From NCBI RefSeq assembly GCF_018070325.1, contig NZ_JAGPXY010000023.1:29747-93746 (forward strand): DNA of 64,000 nt. The letters are read 5' to 3'. Below are positions 26,303 to 35,108 of this stretch, in pieces. Numbering within the stretch: the stretch's first letter is position 1; each line of letters begins with the position of its first letter. The position numbers and the translations under genes were made by a program. The notes under the pieces were generated by a model, which saw nothing but the letters and a program-made list of their open reading frames with translations, had not been told where the DNA came from and searched no databases. The DNA comes from Micromonospora sp. H61. Its GTDB lineage: Bacteria; Actinomycetota; Actinomycetes; Mycobacteriales; Micromonosporaceae.

Positions 26303-28147
26303 TCATGCGGCAGCAGCGGTGGCGCCGACGCTCTCGTCCGGCTGCTCCTCCTCGCGGATGGTCGAGTCGCCGGCGCCCTCCTCGGAGAGATAGGTGTCGA
26401 GGATGTCGAGTGCGGTCTCCAACCGAGTCGACCACTCGGAGCGCTCCGAGACGTAGAACCGCGCACGGTCGTCGACGCTCTCCACCTCGCACGACCCGAT
26501 GACGAACAGCATCACCTCGATCGCGGCCCGCAGTCGAGGCGTGGCGTCTTGGCCTTTGTAGACGCGGGTGTAGAAGCGATGCGAGGTGTTGAGCCAAACC
26601 ACACGCGCTCCGCCGAGCTGCTCGACTCGGTAGAACGGAGCACCCGGGCTGGACTCCTCCTTCACAACGTACGGCCGCTCGATCGTCTCAGCCTGAAGCT
26701 CCTTCACGACCTCGATTTTCGGGCGGCCGGTCCTTTCGGCCACCTTCTCGGCCTGACGTTCAAGGTTCTCCTTGCCGCGCTGCTCCAGTCGTTCCCGGTC
26801 GGAAGGCGGCGTCTTGGAGAACTTCTCCGCCTCCGCCATGGTCTTCTCAGATGGCGTCGGCGCCTTGGAAGAGCCGCTGCCGCGCAGCTTCGCTTTCTCT
26901 TTGTCGTACTTAGTACGCATCTGCTGCACAGCCTCGATGAGGCCGTGCTCCTTGAGCTTGTCCCACATGCGGTCCGAGATGACCACGGACTGCTTGCTGG
27001 TGGTGATTGAGAACTCTTCGTCGAGCGACGGCGGGAAGTCCAGCTCGACGCCCACGTAGCGATCGTCGTTGTTGAAGTAGAGGACGCCGCGCTTAGACCC
27101 CACTACATCGATCTGGCGGTGGTTGCGCATCACGATGATCCCGTTGTTATCCGCACGGATCCGGAAGCGTTGGTTGTTCTTGCCGCGCTCCTTGCTCTTG
27201 TCCACCTGGCCGAATCGGGGCGGCATGTACGAATAGCGCAGAACGACAGGGCACTCCACGCCCTCGGAATTCGTGACCGTGAAGCGGGCCTCCGGCAGCG
27301 CCTCAGCGCGCTGGAAGTCCTCGTCGTAATAGAGCGCACCGGGCGTGAGGAACAGCGGGTCGATGGGCTTGATCTGGGTGCCGTCGACGAAGATATCGAG
27401 GTTACGCAGGTAGTCGCGGTACGTGACGGCGAAGTGGGGCACCAGATTCTGCTTCAGGCCCAGAGCGGTCGTCCAAGTGAGCCGGTCGAGCTTCTCCATG
27501 AGCACGATCGTGCCGCTGGACGGCTCGAACTTGAGATCCTTGAGCCGGACGGCGAGCGCCGGGGGAAGCGGCGTCACCTTGCCCTCCGGGATGACAATGC
27601 GGTGACCGTCGTTGTACTTGCCCTCGCTCATTTCGTCGAGGTCGAGGGTGACGCTCGAATACTCCGATGCCGTTCCGGTCTTTGAGAAGACGGTGAAGCG
27701 GCGGCCCTGGCTGACCGCTGAGCTAGGCAGACCGTAGCCGTAGCGGCCGAAGCCGTTGCGGTCGTTCTCGCGGTGCGTGCCACCCCAGGCCATGGCCAGG
27801 CGGATCATGTCCGCCTCCATTCCGTGACCGTCGTCGGCGACGGCAATCCACGTTGGCTTCTTCCCTGCCGTGTCCCACAGGACGTGGATGCTGTGGGCTC
27901 CCGCCTGGTCGGCGTTGTCGATCTGCTCGTCCAGGGCGGTACCCGAGTGCTTGTATCCCAGGTCCCGGATGCCGCGGATGAAGGCCGCCGTGTGGGCGAT
28001 GCCGAAGTCGTGTCCGTGTCGTTTGAGGCTCTCGACGAAGTTGCGCTGCGCGAGGAGATCGGGGTCGGCGGAGAGGCTGCTCGATGTCATGACGGGCTCC
28101 AGGAAGTCGATGTCGAACTGGGTCTGTCGGTAACGGTGGGCGCTCAC
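26303..28147 (-). CDS. GHKL (MORC/Hsp90/MutL-like) ATPase
   Basis: A 614-aa protein with a GHKL ATPase fold: N-box DEQIDNADQAG near 77, G1 box DDGHGM near 106, G2 box GRYGYGLPSS near 133. A GFGRYGYG run and the downstream beta-rich transducer region resemble Hsp90/MORC proteins rather than histidine kinases; there is no HisKA domain or membrane part. The C-terminal third (from about 390) is charged and helical. Iyer, Abhiman and Aravind described MutL/MORC-type ATPases in restriction-modification-like operons, a precedent for this context. It overlaps the sigma-like gene by GTGA. Confidence 0.78.
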   Translation of the reverse strand: MSAHRYRQTQFDIDFLEPVMTSSSLSADPDLLAQRNFVESLKRHGHDFGIAHTAAFIRGIRDLGYKHSGTALDEQIDNADQAGAHSIHVLWDTAGKKPTWIAVADDGHGMEADMIRLAMAWGGTHRENDRNGFGRYGYGLPSSAVSQGRRFTVFSKTGTASEYSSVTLDLDEMSEGKYNDGHRIVIPEGKVTPLPPALAVRLKDLKFEPSSGTIVLMEKLDRLTWTTALGLKQNLVPHFAVTYRDYLRNLDIFVDGTQIKPIDPLFLTPGALYYDEDFQRAEALPEARFTVTNSEGVECPVVLRYSYMPPRFGQVDKSKERGKNNQRFRIRADNNGIIVMRNHRQIDVVGSKRGVLYFNNDDRYVGVELDFPPSLDEEFSITTSKQSVVISDRMWDKLKEHGLIEAVQQMRTKYDKEKAKLRGSGSSKAPTPSEKTMAEAEKFSKTPPSDRERLEQRGKENLERQAEKVAERTGRPKIEVVKELQAETIERPYVVKEESSPGAPFYRVEQLGGARVVWLNTSHRFYTRVYKGQDATPRLRAAIEVMLFVIGSCEVESVDDRARFYVSERSEWSTRLETALDILDTYLSEEGAGDSTIREEEQPDESVGATAAAA

Positions 28148-28752
28148 GCTGCTACCGCCGTCAGGTGCGTGGCGGAGGTGGCGGTGGCAGCCCCGGTGAG
28201 GCGGCCCTCGGCCAGCGCCTTGTCGTGGCGCCGCTGGGCCGACTGGGGCCGCACCCCGATCTCACGGGCGATCTGCGCAACGGGGACGTCCTGCCAGTAC
28301 CGGCGGAAGATGATGTACCGGGTCGTGGGGTCGAGGCCACGGACGAACCGCCGGACGGACTGTGCCGTCAAGGGGTCGATCTCGGGCTCGGGCGCCGCCG
28401 GAGCGTCGTAGGGGGTCAGGTCCTCGACCGGGATGTCGAAGCCGAGACCCTTGTTCTTACGCACGTCGCGGTCGGTGCGGACGACGTGCCGCGCGGCCCC
28501 CACAAGGTAAGGCCACATGTATCCGTGGAACGGCACACCGCTGGCGGCCGAGTACGAGCCGGCCCGGCGGCAGAACTCCTCGCGGACGGCCTGCTCCACG
28601 TCCTCGAGGTCCTGGGCCTTGGGCTTCGCGGCCAAGGCAGCCCGGCGGATAAGCGTCTCGTCCTCCAGCGTCAGCGCGTTCGCGCCGAGCACCGGCAGAC
28701 TGGTGTTGCTGTGGAGGGAGGGGGGGATGACGGACTTGAGCCCATTGACCAT
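28144..28752 (-). CDS. Sigma-70-like factor heading the defence-like operon
   Basis: A 202-aa protein with a region 2-like helix block (SGVPFHGYMWPYLVGAARHVVR) and a region 4-like helix-turn-helix (VPVAQIAREIGVRPQSAQRRHDKAL). It lacks the usual ECF region 2 signature, so it is either a divergent sigma factor or a regulator that reuses the fold. ATG 28752 follows GGAGG at five bases. It precedes and overlaps the GHKL ATPase gene and faces the divergent ParB/methyltransferase operon, so it could control both promoters. Confidence 0.68.
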   Translation of the reverse strand: MVNGLKSVIPPSLHSNTSLPVLGANALTLEDETLIRRAALAAKPKAQDLEDVEQAVREEFCRRAGSYSAASGVPFHGYMWPYLVGAARHVVRTDRDVRKNKGLGFDIPVEDLTPYDAPAAPEPEIDPLTAQSVRRFVRGLDPTTRYIIFRRYWQDVPVAQIAREIGVRPQSAQRRHDKALAEGRLTGAATATSATHLTAVAA

Positions 28753-29253
28753 GACGACCTCCTACTCAAGCACCCGGGGGCGCGGGAGGGAGGTCGGCTT
28801 CGCCGAGGCGAAGTACGGGCCATCTGAGTCCGCCAACTCTTCGCAGCCTTTTGCGACCACGTTGTGAGAGGACCTCCAGTGTCTCCGCCTACAGAGTGCC
28901 AGGCGGCTCCGCGAAAAACAGCTGCCCGAGCCGGACAGGCCGCAAGCGCGTGCACGAGAGCACGCGAAGTAGCATAAAGGCGGCAGCGAGCCCCCTACCT
29001 CCCCTCGCGGGTCTCCACACCGTGACCCGCATCGCGGTGTCGTCACCCAGGCCCCCCGGGCTCACCCCGCACATGATGGGTGACGCGGAGCGAAAGGAGA
29101 GGATCTTCGCTCGGCAGCAGTCCATCGACAACCATCGGCCCCGGCCAGACGACAGTCCCGCCCCTGTGTTGCCTGCCGGGCCGCCACCCTGGGAGGGTCT
29201 GTCGTACCTCAGTGGTGAAATGACAGGTGTGTAAGTTAGGAGAGGTGACGGAC
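28753..29253. promoter_or_regulatory. Divergent control region between the two operons
   Basis: 500 bp without a credible gene between two operons transcribed apart. It must hold both promoters, but I cannot place boxes with confidence. An AGGAG at about 29238 serves the ParB-like gene on the right. Confidence 0.5.
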
Positions 29254-30129
29254 GTGGCGACAGACGCCCCCACGGGGCGCGGCGATCTTGAGTCCCGGCG
29301 CTCAGTTGAGGCCCGGAGGCCGCGTACGCGACGCGGGGTGAAGCAGCCGCGCATCCAGGCGATCCCAGTCGCCAAGATCCGCCCCGAGGATGGTCTGGGA
29401 CGTAAACGCGACCGAGAAGGTCACCGCGAGTTGCGCCAGTCCATCGAGCAGTTCGGCGTGCTCACCCCGGTGACCGTCCGGGTCGCACCGGACGGTTCCG
29501 GCGATTATCTCCTGATCAAGGGCCAGGGCCGGACGCTGGCTTGCCGCCTCCTGGGCATCGAGAAAATCCCAGCGATAGTGGTGGACGCCGAGTTCGGCGA
29601 GTACGAAAAGGTCCAGCAGTTTCTCGTCGAGAACGTGGCCCGGCTGCGGATGCGTCCCATCGACCGGGCAGTGCTCATCGCCCGGGCCCGTCAGGATGGT
29701 GAGGAAACGGCCAGCGTGGCCAAGCGCTTCGGCGTCACCCCCGCGACGGTCCGGAGGCTGGAGAGCCAGCTCGAGGGCGCCAGCAACCGTGAGGTGGCCG
29801 CCCTACAGGATGGCAACCTCAACTTGGCACTGCACGCGGTGATCGCGAGGTACATGGGTCCCGACGAGCGGTCGGACGCCGTTAGTGCCATCGCTGGATT
29901 CAAGCTGAAGACGAGGGAGCTCGAAGTGCTGTTCGAGGCGCTCGGCTGGAAGGACCTGGTACATCTGGGGCCGGAGCACAGTTTGGCTCGATTGAAGTTG
30001 TTGGCTTGGGCCTGCGCCACGCTGCACCGGCTGCCGGCCGGATCCATCGAAGCTCGGCTGGGTCAGCTGGGCGCGGAGCTGCCGATTGAATTCGGCGGCC
30101 CGGCCCCGCGACGGGCGGTGGCGAGTTGA
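29254..30129 (+). CDS. ParB/RepB-like DNA-binding protein 1
   Basis: A 291-aa protein with a ParB N-terminal (ParBc) domain: RELRQSIEQFGVLTPVTVR, then the CTP/nuclease-site segment KGQGRTLACRLLG, and a helix-turn-helix (VAKRFGVTPATVRRLE). The C-terminal third resembles RepB-type helical domains. GTG 29254 is chosen for the AGGAGAGG ahead of it; the frame opens at 29227. The ParBc fold is used for CTP-switched DNA clamps and, in some phage and defence proteins, for nucleases. No ParA is near, so partition is unlikely. Confidence 0.78.
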   Translation: MATDAPTGRGDLESRRSVEARRPRTRRGVKQPRIQAIPVAKIRPEDGLGRKRDREGHRELRQSIEQFGVLTPVTVRVAPDGSGDYLLIKGQGRTLACRLLGIEKIPAIVVDAEFGEYEKVQQFLVENVARLRMRPIDRAVLIARARQDGEETASVAKRFGVTPATVRRLESQLEGASNREVAALQDGNLNLALHAVIARYMGPDERSDAVSAIAGFKLKTRELEVLFEALGWKDLVHLGPEHSLARLKLLAWACATLHRLPAGSIEARLGQLGAELPIEFGGPAPRRAVAS

Positions 30130-31082
30130 AGCTTGTTGCACTGCGACCGGACGAGCTGAGCCTCAGCGACGAGCTTCGGCGATCGGGGAGTTCAAAGCAG
30201 TTCGAAGATCGGCTAAGGGCGTCCATCGAGGAGATCGGACTGGCCGAGCCGCTGAAGGTGGCGCACCTCCCAACCGGCAATTACCTGGTGGTTGACGGCA
30301 CCATGCGGCTGCGTGCCATTCAGGCAATCCGACAGGACTACCCGGAGCGGTTCGAGACCGTGCCGGCCTATCTCACCGACTACGAACGTCGGTTCGAGAT
30401 CCGATACCAGACGGACATCTACCAGGACCTACTACCCAGCCAACTAGCGTCACTTGTTGAGCACCTGCACCAGTCCGCGCGGGTGAAAAAGACCGACATT
30501 GCACGCTACCTTGGAGTGTCGCCGGCAACGCTCCGTAACTACACCGGGTTGTGGCGGCTCGTACAGCGTGGCGGCCTGTTTGCCAGGATCGTCGAGCTTA
30601 TGGACGCGGAGGTCTTCCCGGCCTCCAACCCGTACGCTTGGCTGCGGCTGACGGCCGGCGGACTGGAGCACGTGCTGACGCAGAGCTTCTGCGAAAACGG
30701 CGAGACTCCGGACGAATGGATCGACCGCATGATTGTGGCGGCCCGGCACGGCAGCGTGCAGAGGGTACCTACGGCCGTGGTGGAGTCCGCGACCGGCGAT
30801 CTAAACCCTGAGCACTATCGGGAAGTCGAAGACCTGCGGCTCGTCAAGAAGGATCTGGGGCTGCGGCGGGCCATGAACCTGACGCTGCCGGAGATGCCAG
30901 AGCCGAAGGCTCCTGAGCCGGAGATCGCTGAGCCTGCGCAATACGGGCCTGCCGCGCCAGCCAAGGCGCAGCCTCGGCGCAGCACAGTGGCGGCACGACG
31001 ACACCTGTCCCGGGTAGCCCGTGAGTCGCCCGAACTGGTTCTACAAGCAGCGGCCCGTTCCCTAGCGGAGTACCTGACATGA
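30126..31082 (+). CDS. ParB-like protein 2
   Basis: A 318-aa protein with a ParBc-type N-terminus (FEDRLRASIEEIGLAEPLKV then DGTMRLRAIQA) and a helix-turn-helix (IARYLGVSPATLRNYTG). The C-terminal 60 residues are Pro/Ala/Glu rich and probably unstructured. TTG 30126 overlaps the upstream stop (TTGA) and the stop overlaps the methyltransferase start (ATGA), so the three proteins are made together. It is clearly a distant relative of the first ParB-like protein and may form a heteromer with it. Confidence 0.72.
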   Translation: MKLVALRPDELSLSDELRRSGSSKQFEDRLRASIEEIGLAEPLKVAHLPTGNYLVVDGTMRLRAIQAIRQDYPERFETVPAYLTDYERRFEIRYQTDIYQDLLPSQLASLVEHLHQSARVKKTDIARYLGVSPATLRNYTGLWRLVQRGGLFARIVELMDAEVFPASNPYAWLRLTAGGLEHVLTQSFCENGETPDEWIDRMIVAARHGSVQRVPTAVVESATGDLNPEHYREVEDLRLVKKDLGLRRAMNLTLPEMPEPKAPEPEIAEPAQYGPAAPAKAQPRRSTVAARRHLSRVARESPELVLQAAARSLAEYLT

Positions 31083-32446
31083 CCACTGCATCCTTGGACT
31101 GGTCTGAAGACGCATTCTTCGAGGCACCTGAGGCCAAACCACTCGATGGTGGCACCACCTCTCGGGGCCACCTGTGGCACACCGCGCCCCAACGATGGGG
31201 CCACTCGATGCACACCATGTGTTCATACCACGGCATGTTCCCAGCCAAGCTGGCGCACTACTTTATCCAGCGCTATACCCGGCCTGGGGACGTTGTACTC
31301 GACCCTTTCAGCGGCCGCGGCACCGTGGCACTGCAGACCCGAGCTGAGGGCCGGCGGTCGATCAGCAATGACCTCAGCCCGCTGGCCTACATTCTGACGC
31401 ATGCCAAGGCGAAGGCCCCAGAGTACAAGATTGTGCTGGAGCACCTAGGGCAGATAGAGAAGCGTTACCGGCAGTTCAAGGCCCAGCCGGTGACGGTTTC
31501 TCCCGACATCGAGATGCTTTACCATCCCACAACCTTGCGGCAGCTGGTTTTCCTTCGCGAGGAGCTACATCGTAAGCCGTTCACCCAGTGGACCGCTGCA
31601 GAGACAGTGATCGCGGGTTCCCTGGCAGGCATCATGCATGGCTCATTCCGTCGCGACGGCACGTCGCAGTACCTGAGCATTAGCATGCCCAACACGTTCA
31701 GCATGTCGCCCTCCTATGTGGAGAAGTTCATCCGCGAGAAGGGGCTGGTGAAGCCGCCCCAGGATGTGTTCGAACGTCTGCGCGAGAAGCTGGCCCGTGT
31801 CTACCTGGACGCGGTAGATGGACCTGAGGGCCAGGTGTTTCATGAGGACGCTGCCCAACTCATGTTGAGCGACAGCATTCAAGCCAGAAGCGTGGACCTT
31901 GTGGTGACGTCACCGCCATATCTACAGGTCGTCAATTACGGTACGGCGAACTGGATTCGGCTGTGGCTTTTGGGAGTTGAGGAAGTGGGCCGAGAACGGG
32001 GCGCCGGACGTCGCAACCTCGACAAGACGCTCGATCACCGCCACACCTACGACTCGTACCGCGAGTTCATGACGCGGACCATCCAGGGCATAGAACGAGT
32101 CCTTAAGCCGAACGGCGTGGCTGCGATTGTTATTGGTGATGTAGCCAATCCCGGCAAGGAGGCCATCCAGCTGGCAAGCAAGATTTGGGCAGACGTCAGC
32201 AGTGAGACGACGCTGAGGTTGGTCGAGACCATTGACGACTTCATCGATATTGACAAGAAGGTAAGTCGGATCTGGAAGGACACTAAGGGGCAGGCCACGG
32301 CATGTGACTCGGTGCTCGTACTGACACACGCCAAAGGTAAGCCCTGGGACGGCCCGGAAGATATCGACTGGGACGAGCCTTACAAGGACGGCGGCCCTGA
32401 CGCTGCTCATCAGCGTGTGAGCGCAGGTCGTCACCGACACCAGTAA
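31079..32446 (+). CDS. DNA N4-cytosine/N6-adenine methyltransferase
   Basis: A 455-aa DNA methyltransferase. The AdoMet motif I is DPFSGRGT near residue 78 and the catalytic motif IV is TSPPY near 280, with about 200 residues in between where a target-recognition region would lie. The start YHGMFPAKLAHYFIQRYT is typical of the N4/N6 (PF01555-like) family. It is the last gene of the operon with two ParB-like genes and is probably the self-marking arm of the whole module. No linked type II endonuclease gene is present; the PLD helicase across the divergent promoter could play that part. Confidence 0.85.
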   Translation: MTTASLDWSEDAFFEAPEAKPLDGGTTSRGHLWHTAPQRWGHSMHTMCSYHGMFPAKLAHYFIQRYTRPGDVVLDPFSGRGTVALQTRAEGRRSISNDLSPLAYILTHAKAKAPEYKIVLEHLGQIEKRYRQFKAQPVTVSPDIEMLYHPTTLRQLVFLREELHRKPFTQWTAAETVIAGSLAGIMHGSFRRDGTSQYLSISMPNTFSMSPSYVEKFIREKGLVKPPQDVFERLREKLARVYLDAVDGPEGQVFHEDAAQLMLSDSIQARSVDLVVTSPPYLQVVNYGTANWIRLWLLGVEEVGRERGAGRRNLDKTLDHRHTYDSYREFMTRTIQGIERVLKPNGVAAIVIGDVANPGKEAIQLASKIWADVSSETTLRLVETIDDFIDIDKKVSRIWKDTKGQATACDSVLVLTHAKGKPWDGPEDIDWDEPYKDGGPDAAHQRVSAGRHRHQ

Positions 32447-33144
32447 ACGAGGAGATCTGCCCAGCGAAAAACGCGAAGAGTCGGCGGCCCCGCGACGGGA
32501 AAAGCACTGCTTGGGCGCTGATAATGGGACCTTGGCGTCGGGCAGCGGCCCGCACTGCGTGGGGATCTGGCCGCCGTTCAGACCGCCACGTCAAGCGGAT
32601 CTTGACACACGGACGGACGTTGCGGAACAGACTGAGTCGGCTCTCGTGTCGCGGACCGCGCCCCCGACGGACACCGCCACCGTGGCGCAGTTGACCTAAC
32701 CTCGCCCGCCGCGGACCCGGCTCCCGGGGTCTAATCTCGCCCTCGGCGGTCACCCCTCCCCTCCAGGTGAGCAGTTGACCTAACCTTGATCGGCTGCGAG
32801 CCGGCTCCTGGACGACCGGCACGCCGCCCGCGCGGACACCGCCCCCAGGCCTGGGGCTTGCCACGCGGCCGGGTGCCTCCCTGCGCCGCGCGGGCTCGTG
32901 GCCGCGCGGCTCGGCCGGCTGCCGGCCCGCGCATACATTCGTCAACAGTCTGTCAATCTGCTGCGGCCCGGTCGGGCTCTCCGCTCCCGCGCCAGCCGCC
33001 GGGCGCTGGCGTGGTCCGGCCCTGTCGCAACGCAGAGGGGCCGGGCCGCGCGCCCTGGCGGCGGCGCGTGCGGCCCGCTTGTCGGGCCGCCTTGAAGACG
33101 TACAGAAACTTTGAACCACTTCGCCGGCAGTCCGGCCGCTGGCT
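32447..33144. other. Gene-poor junction between module and AICE backbone
   Basis: About 700 G+C-rich bases with no ORF of convincing composition. A 16-bp exact direct repeat containing TTGACCTAACCT lies at 32687-32702 and 32771-32786. This could hold an origin, transfer site or regulatory iterons for the element, none of which I can prove. Confidence 0.4.
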
Positions 33145-33413
33145 TCACTCCGGTGATTGCGTGGCTGCGTCACGGGAGTGCTCACGCCAGGGACTCCCGC
33201 CAGCCTGGACGAGACGCCGCACCATCCGACGAGCCTCGTCCTCAGTGTCGAACTCCCAGCGGAGCACCCTGCCCGTCTCGGGGAGTCGCCCGCCCTGGCG
33301 ATGACGTGCCACCGCACCTCCCTCGCAAGCCACACGTCACGTCGGGTCAGTCGTCCCCACACGCCGTTCCACCAACGCGTGACCAGCTCCTTCACCACGT
33401 GAGCATCGTACAT
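33145..33413 (-). pseudogene. Small AICE-type gene, apparently frameshifted
   Basis: ATG 33413 opens a frame with TRRDVWLAREVRWHVIARAG, a pattern I associate with small proteins of actinomycete plasmids and AICEs. The expected continuation is in another frame: TGRVLRWEFDTEDEARRMVRRL, running to the stop at 33145. The switch falls near 33285-33300. A one-base loss would join the halves into a protein near 88 residues. Confidence 0.5.
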
Positions 33414-33463
33414 ATGTTCGATAGATGGAAGTGAGAAGCGGCGCGGGAGTGAGGAATGCCAGA

Positions 33464-33733
33464 ATGGTGGGCGTGGGAGCTGGCCCAGACACAACCGCGG
33501 AGTGGTGGACGACCTCCGACGTGGCCGCGTACCTCGGGGTCAAGGTGGCAACCGTATCCAACTACCGGAAGCGGGGCCAGATGCCCGAGCCCGACGCGAC
33601 CGTCGGTCGCACCCACATGTGGCGCCCGAGCCGCGTCGTGTCCTGGCACGAGAACCGACCGCGTCCCGGAGTCGGCGGTCGCCCCAGTCCGGTCAGCACA
33701 GGCGTGAGTGAACCCGATGTCAGCTCGGGCTAA
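33464..33733 (+). CDS. Small helix-turn-helix protein
   Basis: An 89-aa protein with an excisionase/MerR-type helix-turn-helix (WWTTSDVAAYLGVKVATVSNYRKRG) followed by a basic tail. ATG 33464 follows GAGGA with eight bases between. It converges on and overlaps the XRE gene by 14 bp. A likely regulator or accessory recombination factor of the AICE. Confidence 0.68.
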   Translation: MVGVGAGPDTTAEWWTTSDVAAYLGVKVATVSNYRKRGQMPEPDATVGRTHMWRPSRVVSWHENRPRPGVGGRPSPVSTGVSEPDVSSG

Positions 33734-34964
33734 GGGTCCGCACCTCGTCCAAGTACGACAGGACCTCCGGCTCGTTGGGGTACCGCTCCCGCAATAAGGT
33801 CGCCAACTCCCTGGAGCACATCAGGAGAGACGGCAACGACTTGCGGTCACCCTCCAAGGCCCGACGTCCTTCAGCGACCGCTAGCTCAAGGTCGCCTGAT
33901 CGGGCAGCGACTACCCCGAGCGTGACCCGCGCTTCCGCTATCCGCATCGGCTTACGCTCGGTTCCATCCGGGTCCGCCGACGAGCGAATCACTTGCCCGG
34001 CGTACATCTCCGCTAGGCGATCCTCGCCTGCCAGCCGGTAGCAATCCATGGCGTAGAAGTCGAACTTTGCCGGGTCCACGACGAAGTGGTGATCCGTGTT
34101 CTCGGGATACGGCAGCGAATCAAGCAGCGTCCGGCCCTTGTCTAGCGCCATCTCAACTTGCCGTCTGTCACCGAGTCGGGCCCACGCCTTGGCACGCTGG
34201 GCGGCGAGCTGCACGGCAGCACTGCTGCTGGCCGCGATCGACTCGCCGGCCTCCGCCGCAGCGATGACACCTCGATAGTCGCCCTGTGTCAGCGCGTACC
34301 AGGCTCGCATCTCGTAAGCCCATCCGGAGACAGCAGCGTTTCCCGCCTCCTCGCCGAGCGTCAACGCCGCCTTGCGCGTTCCCTCAGCAATGCGGCGTAG
34401 CCCCATGTCGTATTCGACGCAGCCAACGAGCAACGCGACCCATCCCGCAAGGCTCAGCACCTCCTGGTGCTGCGCGAGGGTAAGCCGGCGATCCATCAGC
34501 GCAGTGATTCGGCGCAGCCACGCTCGCCCCTCGACCCGGAGCTGCTCGGACGACATGTACGGGTACTCGCTGCAAAGCCGGTCGGCGGTGATACGCAGCG
34601 CTTCCAACGTTGCGTTCGATACGTCTGAAGTCCGTAGACGAGCGAGGATTTCCACCGTTTCCATGCCGGTGCCGGCGATCAGTTCAGCATCAGCGTCATG
34701 CCGAACGGTCGGCGGAAAGAAGGCGGCCGTGACAGTCCCAAAGGTCTTCGCGATCAGCGACCTGTAAAAGCTGTCAGGCTCCGAGCTGCCGGCCTCCCAC
34801 CTTTTCCAGTTCCGCAGGAGCGTGCTATCCGCCGGCAGTTGCTCGCTGGCATGGGCTCGCATCGCGCGGACAGCCTCGCCCTGCGACCAGCCCCGCGCGG
34901 TGCGTTCAGCCCTGAGGCGCGATGCCCAGGCTGGTCGATCGAGGTCAGCAGCAACGTCAGCCAT
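33720..34964 (-). CDS. XRE-family regulator with TPR-like C-terminal domain
   Basis: A 414-aa protein: an N-terminal XRE-type helix-turn-helix (RLRAERTARGWSQGEAVRAMR) and about 300 residues of helical repeats of TPR type (AGWVALLVGCVEYDM, AYEMRAWYALTQGDYRG, AARSGDLELAVAEGRRAL). Such proteins are peptide- or ligand-controlled repressors common in actinomycete mobile elements. It is divergent from the SCO3933-like gene across a 220-bp region containing a 21-bp palindrome. Confidence 0.8.
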   Translation of the reverse strand: MADVAADLDRPAWASRLRAERTARGWSQGEAVRAMRAHASEQLPADSTLLRNWKRWEAGSSEPDSFYRSLIAKTFGTVTAAFFPPTVRHDADAELIAGTGMETVEILARLRTSDVSNATLEALRITADRLCSEYPYMSSEQLRVEGRAWLRRITALMDRRLTLAQHQEVLSLAGWVALLVGCVEYDMGLRRIAEGTRKAALTLGEEAGNAAVSGWAYEMRAWYALTQGDYRGVIAAAEAGESIAASSSAAVQLAAQRAKAWARLGDRRQVEMALDKGRTLLDSLPYPENTDHHFVVDPAKFDFYAMDCYRLAGEDRLAEMYAGQVIRSSADPDGTERKPMRIAEARVTLGVVAARSGDLELAVAEGRRALEGDRKSLPSLLMCSRELATLLRERYPNEPEVLSYLDEVRTLSPS

Positions 34965-35108
34965 ACAGCCAGTATCGCCCGGACACAGGGGACATGGCGA
35001 GGGGACTTTGCCCTGTCACCGCAGTGACACCTGTCGTTCTATCGCACTCAAGGTCATCGTTGTGGGTGTCAGCGGAACGCCGAAAGAAAGACGGCGACAG
35101 TCTGGCGT

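Noticed and set aside
28753..29253. CRISPR array or small RNA in the divergent region
   Set aside because: No regular direct repeats of CRISPR type and no clear RNA fold were found; the same is true across the window.
29254..31082. Plasmid partition locus
   Set aside because: Two ParB-like proteins but no ParA ATPase, and the genes are fused into a methyltransferase operon.
21316..32446. Naming the module Dnd, DISARM or BREX
   Set aside because: No DndC-type sulfurtransferase, no DrmA/DrmB, no PglZ or BrxC. A single DndD-like or PLD domain is not enough for a name.
32283..33494. 403-codon open frame on the minus strand over the gene-poor junction
   Set aside because: Mostly Arg/Ala/Gly-rich noise overlapping the methyltransferase 3' end. 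Only its first part (33.29-33.41 kb) looks like a gene, reported as the frameshifted small gene.
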